The notes under the pieces were generated by a model. It saw nothing but the letters and a program-made list of their open reading frames with translations. It did not search any database and was not told the origin of the DNA. From positions 310,001 to 374,000 of the forward strand of contig CAJQMR010000005.1 of the NCBI GenBank assembly GCA_905479495.1: a stretch of DNA of 64,000 bases. Reading direction: 5' to 3'. Positions 1 through 8,333 of this stretch are shown here, piece after piece (positions within the stretch are counted from its first letter, which is position 1; every line of letters starts with the position of its first letter). The stretch is from an uncultured Anaerolineae bacterium. Its GTDB lineage: Bacteria > Chloroflexota > Anaerolineae > Promineifilales > Promineifilaceae. Both the position numbers and the translations under genes were made by a program.

Positions 1-1
1 G

Positions 2-181
2 AGCGGCGGCGGTGGTCAGGTAAGCCAAAGCGGCCTGACATTACACACGGCCGTTGGCCAGCTTGCCGTTGGCTCCGTGCAAAATGGCGAGACGCTTTGC
101 AGTGGTTTTCTGTGTGATGCCAGTGCCCCCTCTGTGAGCGGCGGACAGCATGAACTGTTCTTGCCTTTTGTGATTCGTTGA
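2..181 (+). CDS. C-terminal end of a secreted or surface protein (partial)
   Basis: Reading from base 2, an open frame of 59 residues runs in from the left edge and stops at 179-181. It is rich in Gly, Ser and Val, with a pattern like SGLTLHTAVGQLAVG, and ends in HELFLPFVIR. Many secreted Chloroflexota proteins end in a short hydrophobic FLPL(V/I)-like tail preceded by beta-rich sequence, so I read this as the end of an exported protein. It has two cysteines, in LCSGFLCDA. The start and main domains lie outside the window, so no function can be given. A strong hairpin terminator follows 26 bases later. Confidence 0.6.
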   Translation, partial: SGGGGQVSQSGLTLHTAVGQLAVGSVQNGETLCSGFLCDASAPSVSGGQHELFLPFVIR

Positions 182-206
182 TTTACCCGATTGATGGTTG
201 TTGACA

Positions 207-240
207 TAAAAACAGAGGCTCAATTGAGCCTCTGTTTTTT
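207..240 (+). terminator. Rho-independent terminator, possibly bidirectional
   Basis: A perfect inverted repeat with about 14-base arms (core CAGAGGCTCAA and its complement) is followed by six T on the plus strand and flanked by A on the other side. It lies between the secreted-protein end and the convergent FTR1-type gene and could serve both. Confidence 0.85.
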
Positions 241-281
241 CGTTTTCGTAGCAGTTTGTTTTCCGGCAACGTGTAAAGGCT

Positions 282-1112
282 TTAGCCAGCCTGTGCCGTG
301 GTGGTTGCCAGGCGCGGGCTTTGACCGCGAACCAAAGCAAATACCACAATGCCACAGTAAGCCACATAAGCCAGCACTTCTGTCAGGGAAGGATTGCCGT
401 TGTAACCAAAGAGCACCTTCATCATTTCACCCACAAAGCTGTTTTCATTGAGTAGCCAGTTGATGTCCCAAATATGCTCGATGACGGGGGGGATGAGCAT
501 GACTTCGTTCAGCTCGTGAACGCCGTGCGCTACCAGCCCCGCCGCAAAAACGATGAGCAAAATATTGGTGATAAGGAAAAAGCGACGCAGATTGAGTTTA
601 ACCAGGCTAGAAAACAGCAGCCAGGCCAGCACGGCACTGCCAGCCAGCCCAATCGCTGCGCCAATGAGCGTTGCCAAACCGCCAGACGCTAGCGAGGTGG
701 CGGTGAGAAAGAGCGCCAGCTCGATCCCTTCGCGCACCACAGCGAAAAAGGCAACCAGAAAAACAGCCCGTTTGCCCTGTTGGGCGGTTGCCTGCTTGAT
801 TTCTGATTCGATGTTGCTGCTGAGGTGACGGCCGTTTTTGGCCATCCAGAAAATCATCCAGGTGAGCACACCGGCGGCCAGCAGCATGGTGATACCTTCA
901 AAAATAGCTTCACCTGGGCCAGCAAAAGCCACGTCTAGCAGTTGAAGAACAACGGCTACCAGCAAGCTGATCCCGGCAGCCGAAACCGCGCCAAGCCAAA
1001 CGACAGGTTTTAGATCGGCCCGGTTAAATTTTTTTAATGCGCCCAAAACGATGCCGATAATCAGGGCAGCTTCCAGGCCTTCACGCAAGGTCAATAAAAT
1101 TGAGGGAACCAT
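282..1112 (-). CDS. FTR1/EfeU-family high-affinity iron permease
   Basis: A 276-residue polytopic membrane protein with the two diagnostic REXXE motifs of the FTR1 family: REGLE at residues 10-14 and REGIE at 127-131. In this family the motifs coordinate iron during permeation; the bacterial member EfeU works with the periplasmic proteins EfeO and EfeB, and the yeast member with a multicopper oxidase. No such partner is visible here, so the oxidising partner, if any, is encoded elsewhere. About seven hydrophobic segments can be seen. The start is supported by GGAG about ten bases upstream. The gene ends near a shared terminator at 207-240. Confidence 0.9.
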   Translation of the reverse strand: MVPSILLTLREGLEAALIIGIVLGALKKFNRADLKPVVWLGAVSAAGISLLVAVVLQLLDVAFAGPGEAIFEGITMLLAAGVLTWMIFWMAKNGRHLSSNIESEIKQATAQQGKRAVFLVAFFAVVREGIELALFLTATSLASGGLATLIGAAIGLAGSAVLAWLLFSSLVKLNLRRFFLITNILLIVFAAGLVAHGVHELNEVMLIPPVIEHIWDINWLLNENSFVGEMMKVLFGYNGNPSLTEVLAYVAYCGIVVFALVRGQSPRLATTTAQAG

Positions 1113-1275
1113 TTGCTTTTACTCCACAATGCTACAGCGAATTTGTTTCATTATCGGTAACCAGCGTGGAGAAAACAAGGCAAGCGGTTCAGTTTATAGT
1201 TAACGTCCGATCACCCTGGCTAAAACAATGGTCAAACTAAAAGTGAAGCCACGATCATTTAGAGTTTAACCTTGG

Positions 1276-1911
1276 TTAACTGTTTAGCGTGATGATTTGG
1301 CGCTCCAGAGCGACGGTTACGGCCGCCGTACGGTCAGCCACGCCCAACTTGTTGAAGATGTGGATGAGGTGGGTTTTGACAGTGGCGGTGCTGATATGTA
1401 GGCTTTTGCCGATTTCCCGGTTGCTGGCCCCTTTGGCCACCAACTGCAACACTTCAATTTCGCGGGCGCTCAGGTTTTCTTCGGCGGGGGCGCGCATTCG
1501 GGTCATGAGGCGGGCAGCCACAGCTGGAGCCAGCACCGATTCCCCATTAGCGGCGGCGCGAATGGCGCGATACAGTTCTTCGCGCGGCGTGTCCTTCAGC
1601 AGGTAGCCCGTCGCCCCAGCTTCAATGGCCCGCAAAATGTCGGCATCGCTGTCGTAGGTGGTGAGGACGAGGATGTTGGCAGACGGCCGTTTCCCTTTAA
1701 TCTCCCCAATTGCCGTCACCCCATCCATGCCCGGCATCCGCAAGTCCATCAAAATGACATCCGGCTGGTGCTCGCTGTCCAACCGCAGCGCCTCAGAGCC
1801 ATCTGTCGCTGTGGCGACAACGTCAAAATCCGGCTGTCCCGCCAGCATACCTGCCAACCCCTCTCGCACCACAGGGTGATCGTCTACCAAAATTAAGCGT
1901 ATCATATCCAT
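1276..1911 (-). CDS. NarL/LuxR-family response regulator
   Basis: A 211-residue two-domain regulator. The receiver domain has the acidic pair D10-D11, the phospho-acceptor D56 in LMDLRMPGMDG, and a conserved Lys in LLKDT. A LuxR-type helix-turn-helix follows at about residues 147-192 (LSAREIEVLQLVAKGASNREI). The family binds DNA as a dimer after phosphorylation by a HisKA_3 kinase, and two such kinases lie directly upstream on the same strand. I infer that it controls the adjacent ABC exporter genes or itself. The start could also be Met3, six bases downstream, since no clear ribosome binding site separates them. Confidence 0.92.
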   Translation of the reverse strand: MDMIRLILVDDHPVVREGLAGMLAGQPDFDVVATATDGSEALRLDSEHQPDVILMDLRMPGMDGVTAIGEIKGKRPSANILVLTTYDSDADILRAIEAGATGYLLKDTPREELYRAIRAAANGESVLAPAVAARLMTRMRAPAEENLSAREIEVLQLVAKGASNREIGKSLHISTATVKTHLIHIFNKLGVADRTAAVTVALERQIITLNS

Positions 1912-1924
1912 AATCTTTTATGGA

Positions 1925-1975
1925 AGATTGGAGACTGGAGATTGGTTTAATCGCTAATCTCCAGTCTCCAATCTC
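1925..1975. repeat. Intergenic imperfect inverted repeat
   Basis: Two 19-20 base arms made of the repeated words ATTGGAGA and CTGGAGA fold into a hairpin with a short loop. It sits between the kinase stop and the regulator start. Close relatives occur at 7312-7370 and in part at 9393-9412. Confidence 0.7.
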
Positions 1976-3204
1976 TAATCTCCTTCGATAGGTATTTTTA
2001 CAACAACTGTCGTCCCCCCCTCCGGGTCGCTTTCTAACAGCAGGTCGCCGCCGAACTGGGCGGCCCGTTCGCGCATCGCTTGCAGGCCAAAGCCGCCGCC
2101 AAAAGGCGATGGCTTCGCTCCGTTCAGCCCCACGCCATCATCCTGCACGTCTAGCAGCACCGAATCACCCATGTAAGAAAGCGTGACTGTGACGTTTTTT
2201 GCCTGGGCGTGCTTGTGAATATTGGCCAGCGCTTCCTGTGTTGCCCGCAGCAGGGTCACGTCTACATCAGGGGGCAGCGGCAAGGGCGTGCCGGTTGTTT
2301 GCATGGTAGCTGGGATATCATGCTGCTGTCCCCAACGCTGCACGGTACGCTCGATGGCGGCGGGTAAGGAATAGTTTTCTAATGTCTCCGGGCGCAAATC
2401 GGCTACGACGCGGCGCGCTTCTTGCAAATTGGTGCGGGCGGTTTCTTTGGCCTGCTGAATTTGCCGAGAGAGTTTGCTTTCATTCTCAGGCAAGGTTTGT
2501 TCGGCCGTTTCCAGATGCATGATAATGCTGATAAAGCCCTGCGCCAGCGTATCGTGAATTTCATGGGCCAGCCGCTGTCGCTCGGCCAGGATGCCGGCCT
2601 GGTGCTGGGCTTCGGCCAACTCTGTTTGGGTGGCGTGCAGTTGAGCCAGCAGCTCGCGGCGCTCCTCGCTTTTTTCGATGATGGCGTGAATCCAGGCACC
2701 CAACACCACGCTGGCACCGCCCATCAACAGGTAAATGATGCCAAACTCCCAGGAGAAATTTTCGCCTGCACCAATCGTCTCGTTATAAGCCATCAGGCTG
2801 GCTATAGCGAGCGCCCCAGCGGAAGCGTAGCGCAGTGGCAGAACGATGTAAATCTGGCTGAACAAGCCAAACAGCACCAGGTAATAAATGGGGCTGATGC
2901 GAATAAGAAGAAACCAGGCAGCGATGCTAAAAGTAATGTAGGCCAGGCTGGGGAGCAGTGGCGCACGGCCGTCTTTCGTGCCATAAGCAAGCCAGCGCAG
3001 GCCAAGATGGGTACCAATTAGCAGCAGGCACAAAGCCAATCCCAGGAGGTGCTGGCTGGGGGTTGGGTCTTCAGCCAGCCAGCCCAGCACGGCAGCAACG
3101 GCCGTTGCCACCACAAACAAGCCCGACCACAATAGTTGAAACCGCTGGTAAAAACGGCCGCTTTGCTCCCCATCTGCCTGAACTTTGGCCAAAATATCAC
3201 TCAT
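1975..3204 (-). CDS. NarL-type sensor histidine kinase (HisKA_3), membrane-bound
   Basis: A 409-residue kinase with about five or six hydrophobic segments between residues 22 and 175, a short coiled linker, and a HisKA_3 dimerisation and phospho-acceptor motif RLAHEIHDTLAQG with the likely phosphorylated His at 217. The HATPase_c domain follows, with an N-box ANIHKHAQAK and glycine-rich DDGVG and GFGLQAMRER. No large extracellular sensor is present, so it probably senses the membrane or a partner membrane protein, as intramembrane-sensing kinases do. Its start overlaps the stop of the upstream kinase gene by one base, which indicates translational coupling. Confidence 0.92.
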   Translation of the reverse strand: MSDILAKVQADGEQSGRFYQRFQLLWSGLFVVATAVAAVLGWLAEDPTPSQHLLGLALCLLLIGTHLGLRWLAYGTKDGRAPLLPSLAYITFSIAAWFLLIRISPIYYLVLFGLFSQIYIVLPLRYASAGALAIASLMAYNETIGAGENFSWEFGIIYLLMGGASVVLGAWIHAIIEKSEERRELLAQLHATQTELAEAQHQAGILAERQRLAHEIHDTLAQGFISIIMHLETAEQTLPENESKLSRQIQQAKETARTNLQEARRVVADLRPETLENYSLPAAIERTVQRWGQQHDIPATMQTTGTPLPLPPDVDVTLLRATQEALANIHKHAQAKNVTVTLSYMGDSVLLDVQDDGVGLNGAKPSPFGGGFGLQAMRERAAQFGGDLLLESDPEGGTTVVVKIPIEGD

Positions 3205-4862
3205 CAGTTTTGGGCTCCATCTTCAAGTGGTAAAGAAATGGAGAGCGTCGTGCCTTCGCCCGGTTCGCTTTCCACAAATAGTTCGCCGCCTAGCTGGGTG
3301 ACGCGCTCCCGCATGGCCACCAGGCCAAAGCCACTGCTGGTGAGACCATCTGGCGTTGCCGCCTGTCGTGGCATACCGTTGCCGTTGTCTTCCACATCTA
3401 AAATGATTGTGTCGCCCAGGTAAGAGAGGGTGACGCAGGCCGTGGTGGCCTGGGCGTGCTTGCGGATGTTGGCCAGCGCTTCCTGGCTGCTGCGCAGTAG
3501 AGTGACTTCTACCTGGGGATGCAACGGCCGTATCTCTCCGGTCACTCTGAAATCTGCCGCCACACCGCTGTAGGCGGCCCATTGTTCCACCACACGGCCG
3601 ATTGCCTGATCAAACGGGGTGCTTTCCAGCAGCTCCGGGCGCAAATCATCTACTACGCGGCGGGCCTGGGCTAGACTGTCGCGGGCGGTGCTGCGCGCCT
3701 GATCCAGATGCCGTTCTGTGATTTCCCGGTCAGTGGGCAGCGCCTGTTCAGCCGCCTCCAAATGCATCACGATGCTGGTAAAGCCTTGCGCCAGCGTGTC
3801 GTGAATCTCCCGGGCCAAACGCTGCCGCTCACGCAAGACGGCCGTTTCCTGTGCCTGCGCCACCAGTCGTAAATTGTCCAGAACCAGGGCTATCTGGGCG
3901 GCAATCGTGCCAAAATCCCGCTCGCTGCTGCGCGACAGGCCGCCGCTGGCAGACGAGGTGATTGTGAGCAGCCCGACCCAGCTGCCGGTGGGGGTCACCA
4001 GCGGAATGAGCAGGGCAGAGCGTGCCCCCAAGGCTTCCCAGCTTTGCTTTTCCGCTGTGGGCAAATCAATGCTTTTGACTTGCAGGCTGTTTTCTGGGGA
4101 GAGGCGAGCGAGCGAGCCGGTGATGTCTGTCGTTAATTGCAGGCCGGGCTGCCAGCTTTCATTTGGTTTGGCAGTCCAGGCCGCCAGGAGCGATACGGCC
4201 GTTGGTCGTCCGCCAGCCCCTTGTAACAAAATTTCCCACAGACCAATCTGGTTCACGTTGGCTGTAGCCAGGTAGGTGCCGATGGCCTTGACGATGGCTT
4301 GTGGGGTATGGGCATGAGCGATTTCCTGGCTGGCGCGAAAGAGTCTTTCCTGACCGGCCAATGCTGTTTGGCTGCGCCGCGCCCCCAGCCATCCGGCCAG
4401 CATCGGTGCCGGCAAAAAGGTAAGCAGTGTGGCATCCAGAAAAAATTCAAGGGGGACGCCTGCAAACAGGGCTACTTGCAGCGCGGCGGCTACCCCGCTC
4501 ACTGCACCGATGAGCAAACCGTACCAGGCAACGGCCGTTCCTTGCCGTTTGCACACCAAATAGGCTATCCAAATAGTTGTCAAAAATTGCACCACAGGGG
4601 AGGCATAGGTGCCAATAAGTACAGCCCCGTTGCCCACAGCGTCGGCCGTTGCTTCGGGGGATTGCAGCTCAACAGAAATGATGGAGGCGTAGATGGAGAT
4701 GACGGTGCCAATGATGATGATGTTGATGAAAGACACCGCCAGACCGGGGAAGACAACCCAGGGCCATTTCACATCGCGCAGTTCGGCCAGCCACATTTTG
4801 AGGCGGTGACGAAAGGGAGAAGTTGGGGAGGAAACGGCCGTTTTGTGCGTCATGGTATTCAT
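3204..4862 (-). CDS. NarL-type sensor histidine kinase with membrane and GAF-like domains
   Basis: A 552-residue kinase. The first 160 residues hold several membrane segments. Residues of about 170-335 look like a GAF-type sensory domain (RSALLIPLVTPTGSWVGLLT). A HisKA_3 motif LAREIHDTLAQGF and a HATPase_c domain with DNGNGMPRQ and GFGLVAMRERV follow. The C-terminal half is clearly similar to the kinase encoded just downstream, which points to duplication followed by exchange of the sensory part. Two kinases feeding a single LuxR-type regulator would let one response integrate two signals. The ABC exporter genes lie upstream on the same strand. Confidence 0.92.
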   Translation of the reverse strand: MNTMTHKTAVSSPTSPFRHRLKMWLAELRDVKWPWVVFPGLAVSFINIIIIGTVISIYASIISVELQSPEATADAVGNGAVLIGTYASPVVQFLTTIWIAYLVCKRQGTAVAWYGLLIGAVSGVAAALQVALFAGVPLEFFLDATLLTFLPAPMLAGWLGARRSQTALAGQERLFRASQEIAHAHTPQAIVKAIGTYLATANVNQIGLWEILLQGAGGRPTAVSLLAAWTAKPNESWQPGLQLTTDITGSLARLSPENSLQVKSIDLPTAEKQSWEALGARSALLIPLVTPTGSWVGLLTITSSASGGLSRSSERDFGTIAAQIALVLDNLRLVAQAQETAVLRERQRLAREIHDTLAQGFTSIVMHLEAAEQALPTDREITERHLDQARSTARDSLAQARRVVDDLRPELLESTPFDQAIGRVVEQWAAYSGVAADFRVTGEIRPLHPQVEVTLLRSSQEALANIRKHAQATTACVTLSYLGDTIILDVEDNGNGMPRQAATPDGLTSSGFGLVAMRERVTQLGGELFVESEPGEGTTLSISLPLEDGAQN

Positions 4863-4900
4863 GATTATAACCTACGCTTCTCGATAACCGCGATTCGAAA

Positions 4901-4957
4901 AAGGAACACAGAGGTACACGGAGAATTCTCTGTGTACCTCTGTGTTCCTATTTTTTA
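4901..4957. terminator. Inverted repeat with flanking T/A runs, probable bidirectional terminator
   Basis: Arms of about 22 bases built from ACACAGAGGTACAC and its complement meet at GAATTC. An A-run precedes and a T-run follows, so either strand could terminate. It ends the ABC permease gene on the minus strand and belongs to the interspersed hairpin family of this window. Confidence 0.65.
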
Positions 4958-5692
4958 TTCCCAACGGAACATTCGCACGGAAACCGTACCCGCCACTAGC
5001 GTCATGCCAATGATGACGGCAATGGAGGTGAAATCCCAGCTGTTGTTGTACCAGACGCCTTTGAGTAACTCTACCACGTGCGTCAGCGGCAAGAAGTTGC
5101 CCAGCTTTACCAGATTGTCTGGCAAAATTTCGCGCGGCAAGCCAGCCCCCGACAAAAACAACATTGGATAGAGTAAGGCCATGCCAACGGCCGTTGCCGT
5201 ATTAGCATTTGGCAAAACGCTGGCTAACAAAAAGCCGACCGCCAGGAAGCTGGTACTGCCCAACAAGAAGGCCAGCACGATGGCCGGGAGGTTAACCGGC
5301 AGCACCATGTCATACAGCAGCACACCGGCAATGATTAAAACGGCCGAACCAAGCACCGAAATCAGGGTGTGCACGATGATGCGTGCGCCCAGCAGGGTTT
5401 GTGGACGCAGCGGCGTGGCCCGATAGCGGCGCAGCACGCCCAACTCGCGGTAGGTCGCCAGGCCGATGGGCAGGCTCATCATGCCTGTGGTAGCAATTAC
5501 CATCGCAATGTAGCCAGGCACGGAGTTATCTACATTGCCTCGCCCGCCCAAAAACTCAGACGGCTCGTTGCCGTAAATGCTGCCAAACAGAAACAAAATC
5601 AAAACCGGGAACACCAGCGTAAAAAAGGTGGCAATCGGTTCCCGCAAGGCCAGTTTAAATTCAACCCAGGTCATTTTTCGTAAAGCGTTCAT
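4955..5692 (-). CDS. ABC-2 type transporter permease
   Basis: A 245-residue permease starting MNALRKMTWVEFKLALREP, typical of ABC-2 exporter subunits of the DrrB/NodJ type, with about six membrane segments and the usual central conserved region (PIGLATYRELGVLRRYRATP). The frame is open further upstream, but AAGGA lies seven bases before the ATG at 5692, so I place the start there. It is the partner of the ATPase encoded directly upstream (5789-6697). The substrate cannot be told from sequence; homologues export drugs, lipids or polysaccharides. The downstream kinase-regulator genes suggest induced expression under envelope stress. Confidence 0.9.
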   Translation of the reverse strand: MNALRKMTWVEFKLALREPIATFFTLVFPVLILFLFGSIYGNEPSEFLGGRGNVDNSVPGYIAMVIATTGMMSLPIGLATYRELGVLRRYRATPLRPQTLLGARIIVHTLISVLGSAVLIIAGVLLYDMVLPVNLPAIVLAFLLGSTSFLAVGFLLASVLPNANTATAVGMALLYPMLFLSGAGLPREILPDNLVKLGNFLPLTHVVELLKGVWYNNSWDFTSIAVIIGMTLVAGTVSVRMFRWE

Positions 5693-5711
5693 CGTTTTTT
5701 CCTTGATAAAT

Positions 5712-5778
5712 CCACAGATTACGCAGATTTTGGTAGCTTTTGAAAAAGCCAATCTGTGTAATCTGCGAAATCTGCGGA
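5712..5778. repeat. Intergenic inverted repeat of the CGCAGATT type
   Basis: Words CCACAGATTACGCAGATT on the left and AATCTGTGTAATCTGCG on the right form a long hairpin between the ABC ATPase stop and the permease start. Similar elements are at 27652-27718, 59149-59222 and 63760-63829. Confidence 0.7.
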
Positions 5779-5788
5779 TGATATTTTT

Positions 5789-6697
5789 TTAATTGCGGAT
5801 GCTGCGACCGGTGAGGGCCAGGAACACATCTTCCAGATTGGCCTGCTCTACGCGCAGGTCGGTGGGGGTGATGTTGTGCTCAGCCAGGGCGGTGGCTACA
5901 TGGGCCAGCAGCGCTCCGTTGCCTTGCACGATCACCTGCTTGCCCCGCTGCTCCACATCGGTCACACCCGAAACCTGGCGCAGCAATTGCGGATCGTAAC
6001 CATTGCTGGTGGTAAAGCGGACGCGCATGTCGGCGTGCAAGTTTTGGACCAAAGTCTGGGGTGTATCGAGGGCGACGATGTTGCCCTGGTCGATGATGGC
6101 AATGCGGTCGGCCAGCTCTTCGGCTTCATCCATGAAGTGGGTGACCAGCACCACGGTTTTGCCCTGATCACGAATGGCACGGACGGCATCCCAGGTGGCG
6201 CGGCGTGCCTGCGGGTCCAGCCCGGTGGTCAGCTCATCCAAAAAGACGAGTTCTGGGTCGTTGAGTAAAGCCAGGGCGATAAACAGCCGCTGTTTTTGCC
6301 CGCCAGACAGGTTTTTGAAGTTGCTGTTGCGCTTTTCGGCCAGGCCCCAATCGTCCAGCAGTTTTTCCCAGGGGACGGTTTTGTTGTAGAAGGCGCTGTA
6401 CAAATTGAGCGCTTCCCACACCTTGAGCCGTTCCGGCAGGGCCGCTTGCTGGAGCTGGATGCCGATGCGCTGGCGCAGGTTCTGCTCTTCTTTTTGCGGA
6501 TCCATGCCCAGCACGCGGATGGTGCCGCCATCGGGACGGCGCAGACCCATGATGGATTCGACGGTGGTGCTTTTGCCTGCGCCGTTAGGGCCAACTATGC
6601 AGAAGATTTCACCCTGCTCCACGTTGAATGAGATGTTATCTACGGCAACTGTCGTGCCGTACTCTTTGCGTAAGTTTTGTACTTCAATCACGTTCAT
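5789..6697 (-). CDS. ABC transporter ATP-binding protein (DrrA-like)
   Basis: A 302-residue ATPase with Walker A GPNGAGKST (about residues 37-45), signature LSGGQKQRL, Walker B LVFLDELTTGLDP and switch His in VLVTHFMDEAEEL. The C-terminal 80 residues form the extra domain found in DrrA/CcmA-type exporter ATPases. It powers the ABC-2 permease encoded 97 bases downstream. With the small membrane protein upstream and the kinases downstream it appears to form one minus-strand operon, comparable in content to Lia- or DesKR-type envelope stress units. Confidence 0.94.
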   Translation of the reverse strand: MNVIEVQNLRKEYGTTVAVDNISFNVEQGEIFCIVGPNGAGKSTTVESIMGLRRPDGGTIRVLGMDPQKEEQNLRQRIGIQLQQAALPERLKVWEALNLYSAFYNKTVPWEKLLDDWGLAEKRNSNFKNLSGGQKQRLFIALALLNDPELVFLDELTTGLDPQARRATWDAVRAIRDQGKTVVLVTHFMDEAEELADRIAIIDQGNIVALDTPQTLVQNLHADMRVRFTTSNGYDPQLLRQVSGVTDVEQRGKQVIVQGNGALLAHVATALAEHNITPTDLRVEQANLEDVFLALTGRSIRN

Positions 6698-6727
6698 GAT
6701 CTACCTCGTAAGTTGAATAACGCATGA

Positions 6728-6759
6728 AATTGGTCCAATCTCTGAGATTGGGCCAATTT
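6728..6759. terminator. Short inverted repeat
   Basis: AAATTGGTCCAATCT pairs with AGATTGGGCCAATTT around a two-base loop, between the small membrane protein stop and the ABC ATPase start. It may act as a weak terminator or mRNA stabiliser. Confidence 0.5.
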
Positions 6760-6775
6760 GCGTAACTTCCTGTTT

Positions 6776-7147
6776 TTAGGAACGGTTGCCCAGGAACATG
6801 GCGATACCGGCAAAGATGAGTCCGATGGGCCAGATGGCGCTCCAGGTGATAGCTTCAAACAGGAAGGTGGCGGCGGTGAGGGTGATGGCGAGACCCGCGA
6901 TGATGCTGCCGGTGCTGCTGGATGTAAGACGGCCGTTTTCCCGGTAATCTCTATAAATATTCTGGGCAAAAAAGGCGACGGGGATGAACATGAACAGCAC
7001 CCACCAGTTGGCGAACGAGAAGCCGGTGATGTTGCTCACAATCAGGCCCACGCCAGCGACGATAAAAATTACGGCCATGACTACACTGCCGTTCCGGTCG
7101 TTGCTGCTTTTTTCTGCATCTTTTAATTCATTTAAATTGTTGCTCAT
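6776..7147 (-). CDS. Small membrane protein, LiaI/LiaF-like
   Basis: A 123-residue protein with a soluble, charged N-terminus of about 20 residues and four predicted membrane segments in two hairpins (one around VVMAVIFIVAGVGLIVSNI, the last around WPIGLIFAGIAMFLGN). The pattern of paired hydrophobic hairpins with Trp-Pro near the end resembles the N-terminal domain of LiaF/DUF5668 proteins, which tune membrane-stress kinases; this is resemblance of pattern only. The start at 7147 has AGGAG seven bases upstream. It precedes the ABC exporter and two-component genes on the same strand, so a role as sensor accessory is a reasonable guess. Confidence 0.7.
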   Translation of the reverse strand: MSNNLNELKDAEKSSNDRNGSVVMAVIFIVAGVGLIVSNITGFSFANWWVLFMFIPVAFFAQNIYRDYRENGRLTSSSTGSIIAGLAITLTAATFLFEAITWSAIWPIGLIFAGIAMFLGNRS

Positions 7148-7288
7148 GATTCCGCTCCTTAATTTGTGCGTTTGTTTTTGTGAATATGGCTAAATCGTAC
7201 AATTTAGGTGCGGCAAAGTAACCCATCGGGCGATGGAATTGTGGGTTGCGTTGGGTTGATTATGGAATCGGTGGAATGGATACGGCCG

Positions 7289-7308
7289 TATCAACCGATC
7301 GGTTGATA
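7289..7308. promoter_or_regulatory. 20-bp perfect palindrome, probable repressor operator
   Basis: TATCAACCGATCGGTTGATA is a perfect palindrome about 140 bases upstream of the small membrane protein start. The core AACCGATCGGTT resembles operators of TetR-family repressors. No TetR gene is in the window. It would fit control of the minus-strand exporter and two-component operon. Confidence 0.45.
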
Positions 7309-7311
7309 GAA

Positions 7312-7370
7312 GGAGATTGGAGATTAGAGACTGGAGGTTGGTCAATCTCTAATCTCCAGTCTCCAATCTC
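7312..7370. repeat. Intergenic inverted repeat, ATTGGAGA type
   Basis: The left arm is GGAGATTGGAGATTAGAGAC followed by TGGAGGTTGG; the right arm is its imperfect complement. It lies directly after the rsgA stop codon (minus strand) and probably ends that transcript. It uses the same words as the element at 1925-1975. Confidence 0.7.
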
Positions 7371-7373
7371 TTG

Positions 7374-8321
7374 TTAGTAGTTCTCTTCGTCTAACGCTTC
7401 GTGTTCTTCGCGGAGGCGGAGGTAACTTTCGTAGCGGGCGGGGTGGATACGGCCGTCTTGCACCGCTGCCTTTACGGCACAGCCCGGCTCGTGCCGGTGG
7501 CTGCAATCGCTAAATTGGCAATCCTCCACAAAAGGGGCAATCTCACGAAAGTAGGCGTCCATTTCGGTTGGCTCCAGATCGAACAGGGCCAGACCGCGAA
7601 TGCCGGGCGTGTCCGCCACGTAGCCGCCATCGTTCAGAGGAAACAGTTCAGCATAGCGCGTGGTGTGCAGCCCTTTGCCCGTTGCTTTGCTCACCTGGTT
7701 TACCTTCAGTCCCAGGCCAGGCTGGATGGCGTTCAGCAGGCTGGACTTACCGACGCCAGATGATCCGGCCAGCACCGAAATCTTGTCATGCAGCAGCTTT
7801 TTCAGCTCGGCAACCCCTTCACCCGTGTGGGTGCTGGTATGGAGAACCGGGTAGCCGATATCGGCGTACATCTGGAACTGTTCTTGAACCTTGCCTTTTT
7901 TGTCCAGGTCGATCTTGTTGAGGCAGATGATGGCGGGCAGCTCATTCATCTCCGCGACGACCAGGAAGCGGTCCAGCTTGCGCAGATTGGAGGTGGGGTT
8001 TTTCACGGAGAAGACAAAAATTACTTGATCTAGGTTGGCCACCAGCACCTGTTCCTGGTCGGCGGCCATTTTGCGAAAGGCGGGGGCGGGGCGGCTGCGC
8101 GACAGCACTGATTTGCGCTTGGCGACGGCTTCCACCGTGCCGGTGCCATCGGCATTCAGGGAAATGGTGACCCAATCTCCGGCGGCCACGAGGGTGCTGC
8201 TTTGCCATTCCTGCTTCAGCCGTCCGGCAATCTGGGCCACGACTGGCTCCCGCCCTTCTATTTCCACGGTATAAAAGCCGCTGATTGCTTTGATGATCCG
8301 TCCATCCAATTTTTCTACCAT
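7374..8321 (-). CDS. rsgA: Ribosome small-subunit-dependent GTPase A
   Basis: A 315-residue circularly permuted GTPase of the RsgA/YjeQ family, which checks late maturation of the 30S subunit. Visible parts are an OB-fold N-terminus, the G4 motif LNKIDL, then G1 GSSGVGKSSLLNAI and G3 DTPGIRG in the permuted order, and a C-terminal zinc knuckle with Cys and His in CQFSDCSHRHEPGCAV. The length is typical. There is no clear ribosome binding site. Instead TATAAT lies on the coding strand six bases before the ATG, suggesting a leaderless transcript. Confidence 0.95.
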   Translation of the reverse strand: MVEKLDGRIIKAISGFYTVEIEGREPVVAQIAGRLKQEWQSSTLVAAGDWVTISLNADGTGTVEAVAKRKSVLSRSRPAPAFRKMAADQEQVLVANLDQVIFVFSVKNPTSNLRKLDRFLVVAEMNELPAIICLNKIDLDKKGKVQEQFQMYADIGYPVLHTSTHTGEGVAELKKLLHDKISVLAGSSGVGKSSLLNAIQPGLGLKVNQVSKATGKGLHTTRYAELFPLNDGGYVADTPGIRGLALFDLEPTEMDAYFREIAPFVEDCQFSDCSHRHEPGCAVKAAVQDGRIHPARYESYLRLREEHEALDEENY

Positions 8322-8327
8322 GCGGGG

Positions 8328-8333
8328 ATTATA
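8328..8333 (-). promoter_or_regulatory. -10 element directly before the rsgA start
   Basis: On the minus strand TATAAT is followed by six bases and then the ATG, so transcription would begin at or next to the start codon. No good -35 hexamer is seen at 16-18 bases. Confidence 0.4.

Noticed and set aside
4299..5171. Plus-strand open frame of 290 codons across the kinase start and ABC permease end
   Set aside because: It runs antisense through two confident genes and a repeat element; composition is not protein-like.
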